A stretch of DNA of 64,000 nucleotides from Chitinophagales bacterium 33-2 (lineage in GTDB: Bacteria; Bacteroidota; Bacteroidia; Chitinophagales; Chitinophagaceae): positions 1 to 64,000 of the forward strand of contig MWYV01000029.1 in assembly GCA_002050435.1 (NCBI GenBank), given 5' to 3'. This document shows, piece by piece, positions 1 to 8,168 of the stretch (its first letter is position 1; each line of letters opens with the position of its first letter). Both the position numbers and the translations under genes were made by a program. Under the pieces are notes generated by a model. The model saw nothing but the letters and a program-made list of their open reading frames with translations, was not told the origin of the DNA and did no database searches.

Positions 1-33
1 TTGCCGCAAAGGCGCAGAGGCGCGAAGGACTTT
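1..33. repeat. dispersed GC-rich intergenic repeat fragment
   Basis: The window opens with alternating AAAGGCGCAGAGGCGCGAAGG-like text. Its reverse complement resembles the segment at 9869-9910 (CTTCG and CTTTGCG blocks). Such sequences are common between genes in Bacteroidota genomes. The element is cut by the window edge, so its full extent is unknown. Confidence 0.4.
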
Positions 34-195
34 CAAATTTAACATTCACCGGGTTCAGGCTAAAACTTCCGCTAAAAGACAGTTTTCAAAACTTGCCCTG
101 TATCATGTGGCCAATGCGAAAGCAGATTGCAATAACTCATCCAAACGCATCGCATCCAACATAAACAAATAATAATAACCTTGGTTTTAATTTTA

Positions 196-245
196 TTTGT
201 GAAACCAAATAGTTGCGAATATATTTGCAACCATATAGTTGCTAA
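196..245 (+). promoter_or_regulatory. promoter and likely ArsR operator
   Basis: A TTTG at 196-199 and TATATTTG at 220-227 are separated by 20 nt, matching the Bacteroidota TTTG / TAnnTTTG promoter. The -7 box is embedded in the inverted repeat GTTGCGAATATATTTGCAAC (212-231), and a further ATAGTTGC half-site lies at 236-243, a direct repeat of the first arm. Placement over the -7 box, just before an ArsR gene, suggests autorepression; this is inference. Confidence 0.6.
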
Positions 246-261
246 TCACAAAAATTTTTAA

Positions 262-582
262 ATGAGAAGAGATGTATTCCAGGCCATAGCCGACCCTACC
301 CGGCGTGCGATCATTGCACTCATTGCCATGCAGGCCATGACGCCCAATGCACTTGCAGAACATTTCGACACCAGCAGGCAGGCCGTTTCCAAACACCTGC
401 GCATACTTACCGAATGCCAGCTGGTAAAACAGGAACAAACCGGCCGCGAAATCTATTACCATTTTAATCCCGGCCAAATGAAAGCAGTTGCCGACTTTAT
501 AGAACCCTTCCGGCAGATGTGGGAAACCAAATTCGATCAACTCGACAAAGTATTATCAACCATTAAAAAAAAGAAAAGATGA
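262..582 (+). CDS. ArsR-family winged-helix repressor
   Basis: The 106-residue product has the size and fold pattern of a compact ArsR/SmtB regulator. The recognition helix region is at about residues 27-55 ([20 protein letters not shown]). The CxC metal-binding motif of metal sensors is absent, so it is probably the non-metal type that is commonly paired with an AHSA1/SRPBCC gene. It overlaps the next gene by ATGA, indicating translational coupling. The upstream inverted repeat covers the -7 box, so it probably represses its own operon. The ligand or signal is unknown. Confidence 0.85.
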   Translation: MRRDVFQAIADPTRRAIIALIAMQAMTPNALAEHFDTSRQAVSKHLRILTECQLVKQEQTGREIYYHFNPGQMKAVADFIEPFRQMWETKFDQLDKVLSTIKKKKR

Positions 583-1075
583 ACAACAAGACCGAAGTAA
601 AAAAAGATTTTAAAGAAAAATCAGTGCTTGTCTCACGCGAATTCGAAGCTCCTGTTGCGGACGTATGGCGTGCATTTACCGAAAGTGAACTTTTAGACCA
701 GTGTGGGCGCCATCTCCATGGCGGGCTGAAACCAAATACATGAATTTCGCACCGGGTGGTCACTGGCTGTATGCAATGTTGAGTCCTGAAAACCAGAAGC
801 ACTGGGGAAGAATGAACTATTACACCATCAACCATCATAAGAACTATGATATGGAAGATGTGTTTTGTGATGAAAATGGTGTAGTCAATTCTGATTTACC
901 AGGCTCAAAAGGGAAAACGGTTTTTACGGAAACTGCTAAAGGGACAAAAGTAGAATTCCAGACTATTTACCAGACAGAAGCCGACCTGCAAAAAATCGTG
1001 GAGATGGGTTTTGAACAGGGCATTTCTGCCTGCTTCGAACAATTGGATTCCTTATTCAAAGCAAACAAAATATAG
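579..1075 (+). pseudogene. AHSA1/SRPBCC-domain protein, single-base frameshift
   Basis: The reading frame from ATG 579 encodes a typical AHSA1 start (about 40 residues to ...SELLDQ) and then leaves frame near 701. The family pattern expects DQWWAPSPW, but the DNA reads cagtgtgggcg where cagtggtgggcg would restore it, so one G appears to be missing. From 701 the protein continues in another frame (WAPSPWRAETKYMNFAPGG) through a normal SRPBCC C-terminus to 1075. The reconstructed length of about 165 residues is normal for the family. The rest of the gene shows no other damage, so the change is either very recent or a sequencing error. Products of this family are hydrophobic-ligand-binding folds; the substrate is unknown. 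Confidence 0.8.
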
Positions 1076-1120
1076 TTATGGCGCAAGCGTGAAGTTTAAG
1101 GATTTAGAAAACAAGTTGAT

Positions 1121-1165
1121 AAAAAAACGGAAAGAAAAAAGCAGTTGCGCTTTTCACTTTCCGTT
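1121..1165 (-). terminator. rho-independent terminator of ssrA
   Basis: On the minus strand, AACGGAAAG...AAAAGC pairs with GCTTTT...CTTTCCGTT and runs into seven T residues. It lies just downstream of the tmRNA 3' end. Confidence 0.8.
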
Positions 1166-1175
1166 ACTAGTAATG

Positions 1176-1543
1176 TGGAGGTGACCGGATTCGAACCGGT
1201 GTCCAAACAAGATATTCAAAAGCTTTCTACATGCTTATTTCAGAATTGATTGTCGAAACTTCACCGGAACTGAACAAACCAATGAAATCCTTAGTTGAAT
1301 GTTCTTAAGCAACAGTCACAACATTCTGTTGCAGCAACCTATTTTGGTTTGAGTCGGCGGCAGCACATGGAAATAGGTGAACCTGCGCGGCGGCCCTAAT
1401 GACTGCTAAATCACTGATTAGGCAGCCATGGCATACTGAGTATTGCCATTTGTGTTTTGAATATTCAGATTTACGAGCTGACTATCCAACGCTCGGCATG
1501 CTTATACTTTCAAAGATCGTTGCTGTCAAAACCATACACCCCC
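1176..1543 (-). ncRNA. ssrA: transfer-messenger RNA (tmRNA)
   Basis: The RNA rescues stalled ribosomes by acting first as alanyl-tRNA and then as mRNA. On the minus strand the 5' end GGGGGTG pairs over 7 bp (one G-U) with CACCTCC at the 3' end. A T-arm containing GGTTCGAATCC precedes it. The resume codon GGC (1445-1447) opens a 9-codon tag, GNTQYAMAA, followed by TAA (1418-1420); the YAxAA ending is the classical protease tag. The 3' CCA is not encoded. The length of 368 nt is normal for one-piece tmRNA. Confidence 0.95.
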
Positions 1544-1549
1544 GGGGTC

Positions 1550-1581
1550 AATTAATAATTATTAATTGGATGGCAAAAATA
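1550..1581 (-). promoter_or_regulatory. candidate ssrA promoter and palindromic leader
   Basis: Minus-strand TATTTTTG (1574-1581) fits the TAnnTTTG -7 box. Between it and the mature tmRNA 5' end is a perfect 18-bp palindrome, AATTAATAATTATTAATT (1550-1567), which would form part of the 5' leader removed by RNase P. No convincing -33 box was seen. Confidence 0.4.
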
Positions 1582-1963
1582 CGAGAATTAATCGGGGGTT
1601 ATCCTCCAGGAATTGATAAAAGCCAAAATCCGGGGAAGTAATAATTAAATCAACAGCAAAATAGATATTCCCTGGTTCAAGACATCGCCCTCTGCCGGAA
1701 TCGCCCTATGCGCATCTTGTATGCTGTGGTTTGCAACCTGGTCATTTGTCTGAAACTGGTGTGTTTTCAAATTAAAACAGTCTTGGCAAAGCTTTATATG
1801 AATATGCCATCCTCTATAATTGCTTGTTTATCCGCACAAGGATTTAGCATTTGCGATACATGGAATTAGCACCGCACTATTGTTATGTTGTAGAAAAAGT
1901 GTTTTGTCGCGGAAAGATAGCGCTTCAGATATGCATTTTGCAATGCGCTGCTAGCAGTTGGCT
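1582..1963. other. intergenic region without a recognised feature
   Basis: About 380 bp between the ssrA promoter and the DinB-like gene. I see no convincing ORF, structured RNA or repeat here. Confidence 0.5.
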
Positions 1964-2446
1964 CTATCTCATTATGTCGGTATCAATTGGTGTATAACCA
2001 AAATTCCTGCTTAAAGATAAAATTTGACCCTTATGATGAAATTCATGAGTGATAACATGACTGAAGAGTTTAAAAGGTTCGGCAGTTCCTTTGGTTCCAT
2101 TGATTTCGTAATTTATTTCGTTTTTTTCAGCTCTTCTCATCGATTCAAGGAATTCAAACACCAGGATATCAATAGAACCAAAAAGGTCAATCGTGTCTGC
2201 AATGTTTTGTTTTGAGGTGTAGTCTGTAAACACCATGTTCTTCTCCAACGCACATTTACCAATCCAAAATTCATACGTGTTAGCAATGTGGACTAATAAA
2301 TTTCTTATACTACCACCCCTGCCAAAGAAACTATTCTCTTTTAAAAAATCATTGCTGGAAATTGATTTGCAATAATTGAACAAAGTTTCTCTTGTGTCAA
2401 GAACAAAACCATATTGTTCTTTGGCATAGGTAAAAATTGATTCCAT
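1964..2446 (-). CDS. DinB-family protein
   Basis: The 160-residue protein belongs to the DinB/YfiT four-helix-bundle superfamily. The metal-binding pattern is visible: a His in LLVHIANT near residue 52 and HEFHHKGQIL near residue 135, the second and third ligands of the usual His triad. Relatives include thiol-dependent transferases, but most Bacteroidota members have no known substrate. It stands alone, with no close operon partner. Confidence 0.8.
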   Translation of the reverse strand: MESIFTYAKEQYGFVLDTRETLFNYCKSISSNDFLKENSFFGRGGSIRNLLVHIANTYEFWIGKCALEKNMVFTDYTSKQNIADTIDLFGSIDILVFEFLESMRRAEKNEINYEINGTKGTAEPFKLFSHVITHEFHHKGQILSLSRNFGYTPIDTDIMR

Positions 2447-2540
2447 TGATCATGTTTGTTGATTGCTGCTAACCTTACAACATCAGCGTATAAAAAATTT
2501 TTTCAACATACGATTCTGCGCGAATTATAAATCAATAATC

Positions 2541-3887
2541 CTACCTGAACATTCTCCAGATGTCCAATCCAAATGCATACAGCATCAATCCAAGTAATAA
2601 TACCATGCCTGCCATCTGCGCATACTCCATGAACTTATCACTTGGCTTGCGGCCCGTCACCATTTCATAAATTGTAAACAAAGCATGGCCACCATCAAGT
2701 GCGGGAATTGGAAGAATATTCATAAAAGCAAGTATGATGGAAAACAAAGCCGTCATGGTCCAGAAACGATACCAGTCCCAGGTACCGCCAAATGTTTTTC
2801 CAATAGAAATCACACTTCCCAGGTTATCTGAAACCTTATGTTCTTTTGATGTAAACAACAAGCGAATGCCTGTCATATAATCACCCAGCCTTTCCACACC
2901 ATAATTCATTCCTGCTGGTATCGATTCAAAAAAACCATATTCTTTTTTTTCGCTTCCAAGCACCTTGTAAATATCTCGGGTTTCAACTCCTGTAGCCGTA
3001 TTTTCCAGTGTCTTTACTTTCACCTGCACCGTATCTGATCCACGCAGGAGGTCTAATACAATGGTCGTATTTTTCGATTCCTTTTTTGCTTCAAGGTAAT
3101 CATCGAGGAAATTAACTGGCACGCCATTCACTCCAACGATCCTGTCGCCCGGCTCCATCTTTCCTTCAACATAATTTACATTTTTATCTCCGTCAACGAT
3201 CACGGGATACCTGGGATAAACCCATCCTTTCAACTGGTTCTTTGTTAGATTGGAAACAAATCCTTCAGGCAAGGTCAGGGTAGTATCCCTTCCTCCACGG
3301 TTCACCTTCAATACTGCTGTTTCATTCAGAATGATGCTTTTAGCAAGTTCATTATAATAATGCACAGGCTCATTATTCACCGCGGTGATCACATCGCCAT
3401 TCCTTAAACCTGCAGTTTGCGCAAGCGAATCGGCTGTTAAACCATAGCTCAAATTCTTCACCGGAAGCCGTTCTTCTCCCCATACAAAAAGAATCATTGC
3501 AAAAAGGATCAGTGCCAGTAAAAAATTTACGGTTACACCTCCCAGCATAATGATCAGTCTTTGCCATGCCGGCTTGCTCCTGAACTCCCATGGTTGCGGT
3601 GGCTGGTTCAGTTGTTCTTTATCCATGCTCTCATCCACCATTCCGGCGATCTTGACATAACCTCCAAGCGGCACCCAACCCAATCCATATTCGGTTTCTC
3701 CCACTTTCTTTTTCCAAAGAGAAAACCATGGATTAAAGAACAGGTAAAACTTATCTACCCTGCATCCAAACCATTTTGCAGGAAGAAAATGTCCCAACTC
3801 GTGCAATACTACAAGTATAGAAAAGGCGAGAATGAATTGTCCAATATTTGCAAATAAAGCTGACCAGTCAACTGCTAGTAAAAACAT
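2541..3887 (-). CDS. rseP: site-2 intramembrane zinc protease RseP
   Basis: The M50 zinc metalloprotease cleaves membrane-embedded substrates such as anti-sigma factors or signal peptide remnants. The 448-residue protein has HELGH at residues 29-33 inside the first membrane helix. Two PDZ-like segments follow in the middle (around 145-215 and 225-285). The C-terminal motif NILPIPALDGGH supplies the third zinc ligand. Membrane helices flank both motifs. It lies downstream of dxr on the same strand with a 150-bp gap, a neighbourhood also seen in other bacteria. No key residue is missing. Confidence 0.95.
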   Translation of the reverse strand: MFLLAVDWSALFANIGQFILAFSILVVLHELGHFLPAKWFGCRVDKFYLFFNPWFSLWKKKVGETEYGLGWVPLGGYVKIAGMVDESMDKEQLNQPPQPWEFRSKPAWQRLIIMLGGVTVNFLLALILFAMILFVWGEERLPVKNLSYGLTADSLAQTAGLRNGDVITAVNNEPVHYYNELAKSIILNETAVLKVNRGGRDTTLTLPEGFVSNLTKNQLKGWVYPRYPVIVDGDKNVNYVEGKMEPGDRIVGVNGVPVNFLDDYLEAKKESKNTTIVLDLLRGSDTVQVKVKTLENTATGVETRDIYKVLGSEKKEYGFFESIPAGMNYGVERLGDYMTGIRLLFTSKEHKVSDNLGSVISIGKTFGGTWDWYRFWTMTALFSIILAFMNILPIPALDGGHALFTIYEMVTGRKPSDKFMEYAQMAGMVLLLGLMLYAFGLDIWRMFR

Positions 3888-4040
3888 AGTTTATAAAATT
3901 GGTGGTGTACACCGTATTCCGGGTAAATATTGCCTTTATCAACTGATAAAAGCGTTTTTTCAGATTTGCAAGATAAGGATAGCTTAGAGATAAATAAGGC
4001 CTACGGCCAGGTGCGCTGTGGGTTTAACGATTCTATGCAA

Positions 4041-5210
4041 TTATAGTTTGATGATGTCGGCCGCATAATTTCTAGCCTCCCCATCGCTCTCAAAATATTC
4101 TTCAAGGGTAGGCTTTTCAATAAAATTCACTTTCTGCATGGTCTTTTCAATCACATCGGTCATATCAAGAAAGCCAATTCGGTTTCTTAAAAATGCATAA
4201 ACGGCAATTTCATTGGCGGCATTCATCACACAGGCCAGGTTCCCGCCTTTTTCCAGCGCTTCCATTGCCAATGCCAGGTTCCTGAATGTACGCAGATCGG
4301 GTTCTTCAAAAGTAAGGTTCTTGATCTTTTTGAATTCACACCGGGGATAATCATTCGGTACTCTTTTAGGAAAGGCCAGTGCATATTGAATGGGCAACTT
4401 CATGTCGGGCAAACCCATTTGTGCTTTTATGCTGCCATCCTGGAACTGCACCATAGAATGAATGATGCTTTGCGGGTGTACCAAGACTTCGATCTGGTGC
4501 GGCGCAAGGTTGAACAACCACCTGGCTTCGATCATTTCAAGGCCTTTGTTCATCAGCGTTGCGGAATCAATGGAGATCTTGGCTCCCATTGTCCAGTTGG
4601 GATGTTGCAGTGCGTGCTCGCGCTTAACATTCACCAGGTAATTCGGTTTTCGTCCAAGAAAAGGTCCGCCGGAAGCAGTCAGAATTACTTTGTCTATCGG
4701 GTTACGCATTTCGCCCACCAGGCATTGAAAGATGGCAGAATGTTCAGAATCAACAGGTATGACGGGCACACGGTTTTCTACCGCCGTTTGCATAATGATG
4801 TCGCCAGCCACCACCAGGGTTTCTTTATTGGCCAGGGCAATGGCTTTGCCTGATTTAATGGCGCGCAGTGTAGGCTTTAAACCTGCATACCCCACAATGG
4901 CTGCCAGCATCAGGTCATAACAATCCATTCCCGCTACATCTTCAAGTGCCTTCTCGCCACAAAATACTTTTACATCGGTGGAAGCAAGGGCTTCTTTCAC
5001 CCTGGTGTATTTTTGTTCTTCACCAACAACAACAATGTTGGGATTGAATTTCAGTGCCTGTTCGATCAGCAATTCATCATTACCACCACAGGTAAGTACT
5101 TCAACAGAAAATTTATCGGGGTGCGCGCCGATCACTTCAAGGGCCTGCGTGCCTATTGAGCCGGTGGAACCAAATAAAGCGATTCTTTTTACGGGATTGG
5201 TTTGATTCAT
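4041..5210 (-). CDS. dxr: 1-deoxy-D-xylulose 5-phosphate reductoisomerase
   Basis: Dxr catalyses the second step of the non-mevalonate isoprenoid pathway, converting DXP to MEP with NADPH. The 389-residue protein has the NADPH loop GSTGSIGTQ (14-22), the ANKETLV segment, the metal and substrate motifs VDSEHSAIFQ and TASGGPF, and the signature SATLMNKGLE. Length and motif order are those of the family. The ATG at 5210 gives the standard short N-terminus before the Rossmann fold. Confidence 0.97.
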   Translation of the reverse strand: MNQTNPVKRIALFGSTGSIGTQALEVIGAHPDKFSVEVLTCGGNDELLIEQALKFNPNIVVVGEEQKYTRVKEALASTDVKVFCGEKALEDVAGMDCYDLMLAAIVGYAGLKPTLRAIKSGKAIALANKETLVVAGDIIMQTAVENRVPVIPVDSEHSAIFQCLVGEMRNPIDKVILTASGGPFLGRKPNYLVNVKREHALQHPNWTMGAKISIDSATLMNKGLEMIEARWLFNLAPHQIEVLVHPQSIIHSMVQFQDGSIKAQMGLPDMKLPIQYALAFPKRVPNDYPRCEFKKIKNLTFEEPDLRTFRNLALAMEALEKGGNLACVMNAANEIAVYAFLRNRIGFLDMTDVIEKTMQKVNFIEKPTLEEYFESDGEARNYAADIIKL

Positions 5211-5356
5211 GGTGGATTATGGTCTGGTCAAGTTAGTGATTTGCGGTAAAAATAACAATGTTCGGGGAAAGAGTGAGAGGAGCTGTTGGCATTTAGCAGC
5301 TAGCGGTAAAAGCAAGAGACAAGGTTCGAGATTAAAGTTAGTTAACAACTATAGAC

Positions 5357-6865
5357 TTAGTTAACAGTGGAACCCATTCCGTACACGCCAATTTCCTCGG
5401 CAAGCTTTCTGTCATTACTCAATCTTGGTACTTTGTTTTGTCCGCCGAGCTTCCCGATCGATTTCATATAATCTATGAATCCATTTTTGCGGATGCGGCG
5501 GATCTGTAACGGCTGAAGAATACTGCCTGCAACCAGATCATCATAATAAATATTTTTATCTCTCATGTTTTGATCCACCTTCAGTGCAAATGATTCAAGG
5601 TCGTCTGGCTGATCTTCAAATTCAATGAACCATTCATGATAGCTTTGCCCTTTACCTTCCTGGATCTTTGGCGCTACAGTAAATTCTGTAATCCGTAAGC
5701 CTGCAGATTCTGCGGCCCTGAGCAGACTGTGTTCCACTTCTTCTCCAATTACGTGTTCACCAAAAGCAGAAATATAATGTTTGGTTCTGCCCGTAACCAC
5801 GATCCTGTATGGATCGGTACTTACAAATTTTATGGTATCACCTATATTATAACCCCAAAGGCCTGCATTGTTGTTGATGATAAGGGCATAGTTTTCGCCC
5901 ACCTGCACATCATGCAGCGATAAGCGGGTGGGTGCATCATTGAAGATCTCCGCCGCCGGAACAAATTCAAAAAAGATCCCGCTGTTGGTGTTAAGCAACA
6001 ATCCTTCCCCATCTTGTGTATCCTGGAAAGCGAAAAAGCCTTCCGAAGCCGGAAAAGTTTCGATGGAGTCGATCTTCCTACCAATACTCTCAAAAAGTTT
6101 GGCTTTATAGGGTTCAAAATTTACACCCCCGTGCACCATAACCGAAAATTGCGGGAAGAGTTCACTGATCTTTTTACCACTCTTTTCCTGCAGCCTGTCA
6201 AAATACATTTGCACCCAGGGAGGTATGCCGCTGATCAGCGTCATATTCTGCTCAATGGTTTCTTCAACGATCTTATCTAATTTATTTTCCCAGTCTTCAA
6301 TGCAATTGGTTTCATAACTGGGCATCTGGTTGGCGCGCAAATATTTCGGTATATGATGGTTCACTATACCGCTTAACCTGCCGGTGGGAATATCACCGAT
6401 CCTTTCCAGTTCGGGAGCGCCGGAAAGAAATATAAGTTTTCCGTCAGCAAATGCAGTATTTCCGCTTGCGGCCATATAGCATAAAAGGGCATTGCGGGCA
6501 GTATTGATATGATTGGGAATGGATTCTTTGGTGATCGGAATGTACTTTACCCCGCTGGTGGTACCGCTGGTTTTGGCAAAATATATCGGTTTGCCTTTCC
6601 AGAGAATATTGTGTTTCCCTTCCTTGATCCTGTCGATATAAGGCCTGAAGCCTTCATAGTCGCGGATGGGAACGGCCTTTTTAAAATCGGCATAGTTGTT
6701 CAGCGAAGCGAAACCGTGCTCTTTTCCAAATTCGGTGATTTTCCCGGATTTTAAAAGCTGGCTCAGAATCTGGTCCTGGTCCTGCAGGGCAGTGGCCATA
6801 CCTTTGCGGATCTTTGTATATATATAGGAAGCAAATGGCTTCGCTAAAAATGACTTTATCTTCAT
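5357..6865 (-). CDS. GH3-family acyl-adenylating enzyme
   Basis: The 502-residue protein is a bacterial member of the GH3 family. In plants these adenylate-forming enzymes attach amino acids to acyl hormones; bacterial substrates are largely unknown. The ATP-binding stretch FAKTSGTTSGVKYIPIT lies at about residues 92-108. A later VTGRTKHYISAFGEHV segment matches the hinge region before the mobile C-terminal domain. The protein starts MKIKSFLAKPFASYIY, typical for Bacteroidota homologues. It shares no operon with its neighbours. Confidence 0.9.
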   Translation of the reverse strand: MKIKSFLAKPFASYIYTKIRKGMATALQDQDQILSQLLKSGKITEFGKEHGFASLNNYADFKKAVPIRDYEGFRPYIDRIKEGKHNILWKGKPIYFAKTSGTTSGVKYIPITKESIPNHINTARNALLCYMAASGNTAFADGKLIFLSGAPELERIGDIPTGRLSGIVNHHIPKYLRANQMPSYETNCIEDWENKLDKIVEETIEQNMTLISGIPPWVQMYFDRLQEKSGKKISELFPQFSVMVHGGVNFEPYKAKLFESIGRKIDSIETFPASEGFFAFQDTQDGEGLLLNTNSGIFFEFVPAAEIFNDAPTRLSLHDVQVGENYALIINNNAGLWGYNIGDTIKFVSTDPYRIVVTGRTKHYISAFGEHVIGEEVEHSLLRAAESAGLRITEFTVAPKIQEGKGQSYHEWFIEFEDQPDDLESFALKVDQNMRDKNIYYDDLVAGSILQPLQIRRIRKNGFIDYMKSIGKLGGQNKVPRLSNDRKLAEEIGVYGMGSTVN

Positions 6866-7051
6866 GGCAAGCTTAAGGCGGGCACGAAGCTAGGTATAAT
6901 TAGGATTGAAAAATGAATAACGGATGGCCGTCATTATGTGTAAACTTTCAGGATTTGGCTGTTTTCAGGAGCATAAACGTTAAAAACGTGGATTGTCAGA
7001 CCCTGCCATATATTTTTTGCCCCTACCCTTTTTTAATAGGGGCTTTCTCCT

Positions 7052-7059
7052 TACCTTTG
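7052..7059 (+). promoter_or_regulatory. candidate -7 box for rplU-rpmA
   Basis: TACCTTTG matches TAnnTTTG and ends 19 bp before the rplU ATG. A GC hairpin (GCCCCTA...TAGGGGC, about 7019-7043) lies just upstream. No clear -33 TTTG at the right spacing was found. Confidence 0.4.
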
Positions 7060-7078
7060 CCCACTTAATTTTTGAACC

Positions 7079-7378
7079 ATGTTCGCAGTAGTAAAAATAG
7101 CCGGAAAGCAATTCAAAGTGGCAAAAGACCAGACTTTGTACGTCCCAAAACTTGGTGGTAATGCCGGCGATAAAGTAGAATTTTCAGACATTATCATGTC
7201 TGGTGACAATGGAAATTTAAAGTTCAGCAACGCAGGTATTAAGATACAGGCTGAAATACTTGACCATGTTAAAGGAGACAAAGTAATTGCCTACAAGCAA
7301 AAACGCAGAAAAGGTTTCCGTAAAAAACTTGGTCATCGTACCCATTATACAAAAATAAAAATCAGCGAAATCGCATAA
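7079..7378 (+). CDS. rplU: 50S ribosomal protein L21
   Basis: L21 binds 23S rRNA in the large subunit. The 99-residue protein starts MFAVVKIAGKQFKV, a hallmark of the family, and ends in a basic segment containing KRRKGFRKKLGHRTHYT. It is followed 54 bp later by rpmA, the near-universal partner, so the two are probably one transcript. Confidence 0.97.
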   Translation: MFAVVKIAGKQFKVAKDQTLYVPKLGGNAGDKVEFSDIIMSGDNGNLKFSNAGIKIQAEILDHVKGDKVIAYKQKRRKGFRKKLGHRTHYTKIKISEIA

Positions 7379-7432
7379 TTCCTTTAACCGGGAAAAGAAA
7401 TCAATCCTTTTAAGTTTCTAAATTAAAATATC

Positions 7433-7699
7433 ATGGCACATAAAAAAGGTGAAGGCAGTGTAAAAAATGGTCGTGACTCAAACAGCAAACGTTTGGGCGT
7501 AAAGATCTTTGGTGGCCAGCCTGCAATTGCCGGAAACATCATCATTCGTCAAAGAGGAACTGTTTACCATCCAGGAAAAAATGTTGGTGTTGGAAGAGAT
7601 TATACTCTGTTTGCATTGACCGATGGAACGGTTGAATACAGGAAAGGAAGACAAAACAGGACTTTCGTTTCTGTTAGTGATGTTGAAGTCTCGGCATAA
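7433..7699 (+). CDS. rpmA: 50S ribosomal protein L27
   Basis: L27 sits near the peptidyl transferase centre. The 88-residue protein starts [16 protein letters not shown] and contains [15 protein letters not shown], both diagnostic. There is no N-terminal extension needing proteolytic removal as in Firmicutes. It pairs with rplU upstream. Confidence 0.97.
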   Translation: MAHKKGEGSVKNGRDSNSKRLGVKIFGGQPAIAGNIIIRQRGTVYHPGKNVGVGRDYTLFALTDGTVEYRKGRQNRTFVSVSDVEVSA

Positions 7700-7796
7700 T
7701 GTTTGAATTATTTGGTACGTAAAAGCTTTGATAGTTAAAAATTAGTTTATAATTTTACTATCGTTATTTTTTACTAACCATTTAAATTCTAAAAAC

Positions 7797-8027
7797 ATGG
7801 CAACAGCAAAAAAAGCAGCTCCTAAAAAAGCAGCAAGAAAAGCAGCTCCTAAAAAAGCAGCAAAGAAAGCAGCTCCTAAAAAAGCAGCTAGAAAAACAGC
7901 TAGAAAAGCAGCACCGAAAAAAGCAGCAAAGAAAGCGGCTCCTAAAAAAGCAGCTAGAAAAGCGGCTCCTAAAAAAGCAGCAAAGAAAGCAGCTCCTAAA
8001 AAAGCAGCTAGAAAATCTGCCAAGTAA
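7797..8027 (+). CDS. Lys/Ala-repeat histone H1-like protein
   Basis: The 76-residue protein is almost entirely Ala, Lys, Pro and Arg. After MATAKK come seven 9-residue units of AAPKKAA(R/K)K, alternating Arg and Lys at position 8, with one TARK insertion after the third unit and a final SAK. This matches the C-terminal tails of eukaryotic histone H1 and bacterial H1-like proteins such as Hc1 or AlgP-type tails, which bind DNA without a folded domain. A role in nucleoid compaction is inference. It is followed by a strong terminator. The opposite-strand frame is also open because of the repeat and should be ignored. Confidence 0.8.
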   Translation: MATAKKAAPKKAARKAAPKKAAKKAAPKKAARKTARKAAPKKAAKKAAPKKAARKAAPKKAAKKAAPKKAARKSAK

Positions 8028-8054
8028 AAAGGTAACTCACGAAAGTGTTATAGT

Positions 8055-8082
8055 AAGTCCCGGATCTTCCGGGACTTTTTTT
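8055..8082 (+). terminator. rho-independent terminator
   Basis: A perfect 10-bp stem, AAGTCCCGGA / TCCGGGACTT, with a 3-nt loop is followed by a T run. It ends the transcript of the H1-like gene. Confidence 0.9.
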
Positions 8083-8168
8083 ATTTAGTTATCTTCCCCG
8101 GTAGTGGTGTTTCCGAAAAGGCTAATCGTCAACATGGCCGCTTCCGAAATCTGGATTAACTTGCCCCA

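Noticed and set aside
1399-1641. Plus-strand frame of 80 residues over the tmRNA 5' half
   Set aside because: It overlaps the structured tmRNA and its promoter; the RNA assignment is far stronger.
7019-7043. GC hairpin upstream of rplU as a ribosomal-protein leader or terminator
   Set aside because: It lies upstream of the candidate -7 box, so it may not be transcribed with rplU, and it lacks a proper T run.
7742-8023. Open frame on the minus strand across the H1-like gene (Phe/Ala/Leu repeat)
   Set aside because: It is the antisense shadow of the Lys/Ala codon repeat; no start context or membrane family supports it.
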